The position numbers were made by a program, and so were the translations under genes. A DNA stretch of 64,000 bases from positions 1-64,000 of the forward strand of contig NZ_UAVD01000047.1 of assembly GCF_900460065.1 (NCBI RefSeq). The letters run 5' to 3'. Position 1 is the first letter of the stretch; every line of letters starts with the position of its first letter. Below are positions 60,600 to 64,000 of this stretch, piece by piece. This DNA comes from Streptomyces griseus (lineage in GTDB: Bacteria > Actinomycetota > Actinomycetes > Streptomycetales > Streptomycetaceae). A model generated the notes under the pieces. That model made no database searches and had not been told where the DNA came from. It saw only the letters and a program-made list of their open reading frames with translations.

Positions 60600-61196
60600 T
60601 CAGTCCGACGCGGGCAGGTCGGTCCCGTTGCGCCGTCGCGACTTCCTGGACCCGCTCCCCCAGGCGTCGGCAGCCACGACCAGGCACACGGCCACCAGGA
60701 CCACGTTCTTGACGACGTACTGCCCCTCCATGGTCGGTGCGGGGGAGTGGGGCTGCCACATCGCGTCGGGGAGCAGGACGAGGGTCGAGAACACGCCGCC
60801 CATGTGGAGGAAGAACGCGACGAGAGTGGGGCGCAGCAGGCGGCCGCCCGCGATCAGGCCGATCCCGATGGCCGTCTCCAACGCCGCGAGGGAGAGCAGC
60901 AGCACCGTCTCCGGCACGAGGCCCAGGGTCATCTTCGTGGCCGCGTCGACGGCCAGTTGTTCCGCGGGGCTGGCCGAGGGGAACAGCTTCAGGACGCCGA
61001 AGCCGAGGAAGACGATTCCTACGGTCATCCTCAACAGGGCGAGGGCGTGCGCGCTGACGTGGTCGGCCAGCCGTTGGAGGGCAGCGCGGGCGCCGGCCGG
61101 CGCCGCGCGTTCGTGGGCGAACCCGGCTTTTCGGGACGGGGGTTCGGCTGCGGTGCCGGGCGGCGGAAGGCTCGGCTCTGCGGTGTGGCTCCTCAT
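60600..61196 (-). CDS. DoxX-like membrane protein
   Basis: The protein has 198 aa. A polar N-terminus of about 45 residues precedes four TM helices, with LLRMTVGIVFLGFGVLKLFP in the first and LSLAALETAIGIGLIAGGRLLRPTLVAFFLHMGGVFSTL in the middle. The pattern fits DoxX/DUF417-like proteins, which are small quinone- or redox-linked membrane proteins. The start ATG 61196 faces the gene-poor region with the DasR-like palindrome. The function is uncertain. Confidence 0.85.
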   Translation of the reverse strand: MRSHTAEPSLPPPGTAAEPPSRKAGFAHERAAPAGARAALQRLADHVSAHALALLRMTVGIVFLGFGVLKLFPSASPAEQLAVDAATKMTLGLVPETVLLLSLAALETAIGIGLIAGGRLLRPTLVAFFLHMGGVFSTLVLLPDAMWQPHSPAPTMEGQYVVKNVVLVAVCLVVAADAWGSGSRKSRRRNGTDLPASD

Positions 61197-61374
61197 GTGC
61201 GATCTCCCGCTGTGTCCGTGGGGGTGGGAAAGCGTGCATGGGCGGTCCGCGCGGGTACGCGGACGCCTGTCGGGCGTTGGGGCGAGAAGCGTCGGCTCTG
61301 TCGCGTCGGCTCAGGTGTTTCGGCGCACGGGGTGGCAGGTCCCTCGCCGGGGCCCGGGGTTCTCCTCGGCTGGT

Positions 61375-61428
61375 GGATCTGAGGGATCTGAGGGATCTGT
61401 GGGATCTGAACGATCTGGAGGATTCGGA
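61375..61428 (+). repeat. 9-bp tandem repeat, six units
   Basis: GGATCTGAG occurs twice. It is followed by GGATCTGTG, GGATCTGAA, CGATCTGGA and GGATTCGGA, a head-to-tail array decaying towards its right end. The 9-bp period keeps frame (Asp-Leu-Arg type repeats), but no gene is supported. Confidence 0.8.
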
Positions 61429-61518
61429 GGAGGAAGGTGGGGTCGAACGCGCCTGGCCGAGTACGTGGGCGAGGCAGGGGCGGTGCGTGAACACCACCGC
61501 CGACTGCCTCTCACTGCT

Positions 61519-61530
61519 TGGTCTAGACCA
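61519..61530. promoter_or_regulatory. DasR-type (dre) operator-like palindrome
   Basis: The perfect 12-bp palindrome TGGTCTAGACCA is the core of the DasR response element, as I recall the consensus. The outer bases (CT/TA) deviate. It lies 323 bp upstream of the DoxX-like start (minus) and 28 bp upstream of a weak plus-strand frame. CTAG is rare in such GC-rich DNA, so chance is less likely. Confidence 0.5.
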
Positions 61531-62138
61531 TACGGATGGTGATCCGGAGGTCAAGAGGTGTACGGAGCGGCCTCCGCCGGAGGCAACCGGTTCGCGCCAA
61601 GTTGCATCAGGGTCACGGGCGTTGAGCGGCAGCGCGCACAGCGGCCGAAGATCGGCCGGGCCGCCGGTCGGGTCCGGTCCGGTCCGGCCCGGCCGGCCGG
61701 GCCGTCCCCCGGCTCACCGGCGCGGATCGTCTCCGGCACACCCCTCGGCTGAGCAGCTTGTTCCGCCCGGCGCGGGGCCCCGTCGTGTTCCGGGGGCGCC
61801 GGCCGGGCCGTGTTCCCGGGGCCTCTTCGGGCCATGCGGGTGCTCCGCCGCCCGTCGCGCCGGCCACCCGTCGGAGCGGGGAACTCCACCGCTGATTCAT
61901 CCGGCCGAAAGTAGCCCGGCCGATTCCGGGAGAAAATTCTCATCGCCCGTACTGTGCGGCCGGGCACTTCGGCGGGATGGCTCGGGAGTGGTCCGAGCGG
62001 ACCCCGGACACGCGTCGGGGCCCGGAGCGCATGCCGCCCCGGGCCCCCGTGCGACCCGCGCCCCGCCCGCCGTGACCGATGGGCGGCGGGTGACCGCGGG
62101 CCGTCCGGCCCCGGCCCGCGCCCCCCCCGCTTTCCGGT

Positions 62139-63566
62139 TCAGCGCTTCAGGCCGCCCCGCGCGATCGCCTCGGCGTACCACCGTGCGCTGTCCTTCGCCG
62201 TACGGCGCTGGGACGCGAAGTCCACGTGCACGATGCCGAACCGCTTGCTGTATCCGTACGCCCACTCGAAGTTGTCGAGCAGCGACCACAGGAAGTACCC
62301 GCGTACGTCGACGCCGTCCGCGATGGCCCGGTGCACCGCCGCCAGGTGGGCGTCCAGATACGCCACCCGCTCCGGGTCGTGGACCTCGCCCTCCGGATCG
62401 GCGTAGTCGTCGTACGCCGCCCCGTTCTCCGTCACCAGCACGGGCACCGAGGGGAGTTCGTCGCGCAGGCGGGTCAGCAACTCGTACAGGCCGTCCGCGT
62501 CGACCGGCCAGTCCATCGCGGTGCGCGGACCGGCCGCCGGGGTGAACGCCACGTGCCGCTCCGCACCCGCCCACGGCGACGGGGACTCCGACGTCCCCGC
62601 CGAAACCACGCTGGGGGAGTAGTAGTTGATGCCCAGCGAGTCGATCGGCGTCGACGTCACCTCCAGGTCGCCGTCCCGGACGAACGACCAGTCCGTCACG
62701 TCCGCCGTGTCCTCGACCAGGTCCTCCGGCAGCCGCCCGTGGAAGACCGGGTCCAGGAAGATCCGGTTCGCCACCGCGTCGATCCGGCGCACCGCGTCCC
62801 GGTCCGCGTCGGTGTCGGTCAGCGGGCGCAGCGCGTGGAGGTTCAGGGTGAGGGAGATCTCCGCCGTCCCCGGGAGGCGGTCGCGCAGGACCCGCGCGCC
62901 CGCGCCGTGCGCCAGGTTCAGGTGGTGGGCGGCGCGCAGGGCCGCCGGATCGCTGGTCCGGCCGGGGGCGTGGACCCCGTTCCCGTACCCGAGGAACGCC
63001 GCGCACCAGGGCTCGTTGAGCGTCGTCCAGGTCGGCACCCGGTCGCCCAGCGCCCCGGCCACCAGGCCCGCGTACTCCGCGAACCGGTGCGCCGTGTCCC
63101 GCTCCGGCCAGCCGCCCGCGTCCTCCAGCTCCTGCGGCAGGTCCCAGTGGTAGAGCGTGGCGACCGGTCTGATCCCGGCCGCCAGCAGCTCGTCCACCAG
63201 GCGGCGGTAGAAGTCCAGGCCGCGCTCGACCGCCGGGCCCCGGCCCGTCGGCTGGACCCGGGGCCAGGAGACCGAGAACCGGTAGTCGGTGACGCCGAGT
63301 TCCTTCATCAGGGCCACGTCGTCGGGCATCCGGTGCAGATGGTCGGCGGCGATGTCACCGGTGTCGCCGTTGCGCACCTTGCCGGGTGTCCGGCTGAAGG
63401 TGTCCCAGATGGACGGCGTGCGGCCGTGCTCGGTGGCGCCGCCCTCGATCTGGTAGGCGGCGGTGGCCGTGCCCCACCGGAAGCCGGTCGGGAAGCGGAG
63501 CACCGTACCGGTCTCGGGTCGGGGGCCTGGGGCGGTCGCCGGGCGGGCTTCATCGACAGCGGTCAT
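62139..63566 (-). CDS. bglC: GH1 beta-glucosidase
   Basis: The protein has 475 aa, full length for family GH1. The N-terminal FRWGTATAAYQIEGG is the family signature. The acid/base Glu lies in TLNEPWC (about residue 185), the nucleophile Glu in VTENGAAY (about residue 386), and the aglycone-side motif is FLWSLLDNFEWAYGYSKRFG. There is no signal peptide, so it is cytoplasmic. It lies 63 nt after a sugar ABC permease on the same strand. The usual layout is an uptake system importing beta-linked oligosaccharides which this enzyme cleaves. I found no CebR palindrome (TGGGAGCGCTCCCA) in the visible part. The symbol is by analogy with the cellobiose operon. Confidence 0.95.
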   Translation of the reverse strand: MTAVDEARPATAPGPRPETGTVLRFPTGFRWGTATAAYQIEGGATEHGRTPSIWDTFSRTPGKVRNGDTGDIAADHLHRMPDDVALMKELGVTDYRFSVSWPRVQPTGRGPAVERGLDFYRRLVDELLAAGIRPVATLYHWDLPQELEDAGGWPERDTAHRFAEYAGLVAGALGDRVPTWTTLNEPWCAAFLGYGNGVHAPGRTSDPAALRAAHHLNLAHGAGARVLRDRLPGTAEISLTLNLHALRPLTDTDADRDAVRRIDAVANRIFLDPVFHGRLPEDLVEDTADVTDWSFVRDGDLEVTSTPIDSLGINYYSPSVVSAGTSESPSPWAGAERHVAFTPAAGPRTAMDWPVDADGLYELLTRLRDELPSVPVLVTENGAAYDDYADPEGEVHDPERVAYLDAHLAAVHRAIADGVDVRGYFLWSLLDNFEWAYGYSKRFGIVHVDFASQRRTAKDSARWYAEAIARGGLKR

Positions 63567-63629
63567 GAGACGGACACTCCAGAGTGAGGGAGGAGGGGAC
63601 GGGAGGGGCGGGCAGGGAGGGCGCTCGGG

Positions 63630-64000
63630 TCAGCCCTTCACCGCGCCCTGCATGATGCCGCCGACGATCTGCCGGCCCAGCAGCCCGAAGACGAGCAGCA
63701 CGGGCAGGGTGCCGAGCAGCGTGCCGGCCATGATCACCGACTGGTCGTTGACGTAACCGCCGCCGAGCTGGCGCAGCGCGACCTGCACGGTCGGCTCCTG
63801 CGAGGACAGCGCGATGATCGGCCAGAAGAAGTCGTTCCACGCCGTCATGAACGTCAGCATCCCGAGCACCGCCATCCCCGGCCGCGCGATCGGGATCACG
63901 ATCGACCAGAAGATGCGCGCGGTGGAGGCGCCGTCGACCCGGGCCGCCTCGATCAGCTCGTCCGGCAGCGACTGCACCAGGTACTGGCGCATGAAGAACA
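63630..64000 (-). CDS. Sugar ABC transporter permease, MalG/CebG type (C-terminal part)
   Basis: The window edge cuts the gene; about 123 codons are visible, the C-terminal half of a roughly 280-aa protein. The EAA loop LPDELIEAARVDGASTARIFWSIVIPIARPG, which contacts the ATPase, is complete. It is followed by MTAWNDFFWPII and two more TM helices ending in GRQIVGGIMQGAVKG. It belongs to a carbohydrate importer whose other subunits should lie to the right. It is co-directional with the GH1 gene. Confidence 0.94.
   Translation of the reverse strand, partial: FFMRQYLVQSLPDELIEAARVDGASTARIFWSIVIPIARPGMAVLGMLTFMTAWNDFFWPIIALSSQEPTVQVALRQLGGGYVNDQSVIMAGTLLGTLPVLLVFGLLGRQIVGGIMQGAVKG

Larger units (their letters stand above)
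61197..62138. other. 942-bp stretch without a convincing gene
   Basis: Reading frames here are open only because of high GC and lack a consistent codon pattern. The segment holds the 9-bp tandem repeats (61375-61428), the TGGTCTAGACCA palindrome, and one short frame (GTG 61558 to 61752, 64 codons) with GGAGG eight bases upstream, too weak to call. A small GAGAA/TTCTC inverted repeat lies at 61930-61941. It may be decayed DNA left after loss of a sugar-regulated gene. Confidence 0.6.

Noticed and set aside
61558..61752. 64-codon frame after GTG 61558 with GGAGG
   Set aside because: The ribosome-binding site is good and a DasR-like site lies upstream, but the product is low-complexity and the frame shows no clear codon bias. 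Left as a remark in the intergenic entry.
1..64000. CRISPR arrays, rRNA operons, transposases, integrases or phage genes
   Set aside because: No regularly spaced direct repeats of CRISPR type, no rRNA-like stretch and no transposase or integrase motif were seen on either strand.

Overview
The DNA is very GC-rich, with strong third-position G/C bias, GTG starts, translationally coupled genes and almost no TTA codons. This gene content points to Streptomyces or a very close actinomycete. The right half carries core genes typical of the genus: a solitary groEL with tandem CIRCE operators, csp, a threonine synthase homologue with a sulfur carrier, otsA/otsB and gpgS.

Region 1 (1-35330) is the right-hand part of a large biosynthetic gene cluster. 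It opens inside a nonribosomal peptide synthetase (NRPS) ending A-PCP-E, C-A-PCP, C-A-PCP-TE. It then has an 8-TM membrane protein, a secreted tendamistat-like protein between two matching hairpins, a DrrAB-type ABC exporter, an orphan histidine kinase with an early TTA codon, a DUF2867-like protein and a type II thioesterase. From a divergent promoter at about 17.5 kb runs one tightly packed operon to 35.3 kb. It encodes MbtH, an ACP, two intact ketosynthases, two ketosynthase-like proteins with Arg at the nucleophile position, a hydrolase, a double-hotdog thioesterase, two hotdog dehydratases (one without the catalytic His), a ketoreductase and a DsbA/HCCA-isomerase-like protein. These together look like a highly reducing type II PKS building a (poly)unsaturated acyl chain. 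The operon continues with an A-PCP-TauD NRPS, SbnB- and SbnA-like enzymes plus SerA (a 2,3-diaminopropionate supply route), a YbaK-type tRNA-editing protein and a second type II thioesterase. The inferred product is an acylated nonribosomal peptide with a D-residue and probably diaminopropionate or a hydroxylated residue. I do not recognise a specific known compound.

Region 2 (35387-43495) holds stress and transport modules: a GntR(YtrA)-ABC unit with a clear operator, and a two-component system divergent from a MacB/FtsX-type ABC transporter with a 32-bp palindrome between them.

Region 3 (43651-51496) is core metabolism: otsB, otsA, gpgS, a SAM-I riboswitch ahead of a threonine synthase homologue, a ThiS/MoaD/CysO-like carrier ending in GGC, a cold-shock protein and groEL.

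Region 4 (51802-64000) holds an ABC exporter, an ECF sigma factor with a membrane partner, a PIG-V-like mannosyltransferase, an imine-reductase-like enzyme, a small actinobacterial protein, a DUF4232 lipoprotein, and an EmrB/QacA MFS exporter behind a leader RNA that can fold in alternative ways and hide its ribosome-binding site. It ends with a DoxX-like protein, a 0.94-kb gene-poor stretch with a DasR-like palindrome and 9-bp tandem repeats, a GH1 beta-glucosidase and the end of a sugar ABC permease cut by the window edge.
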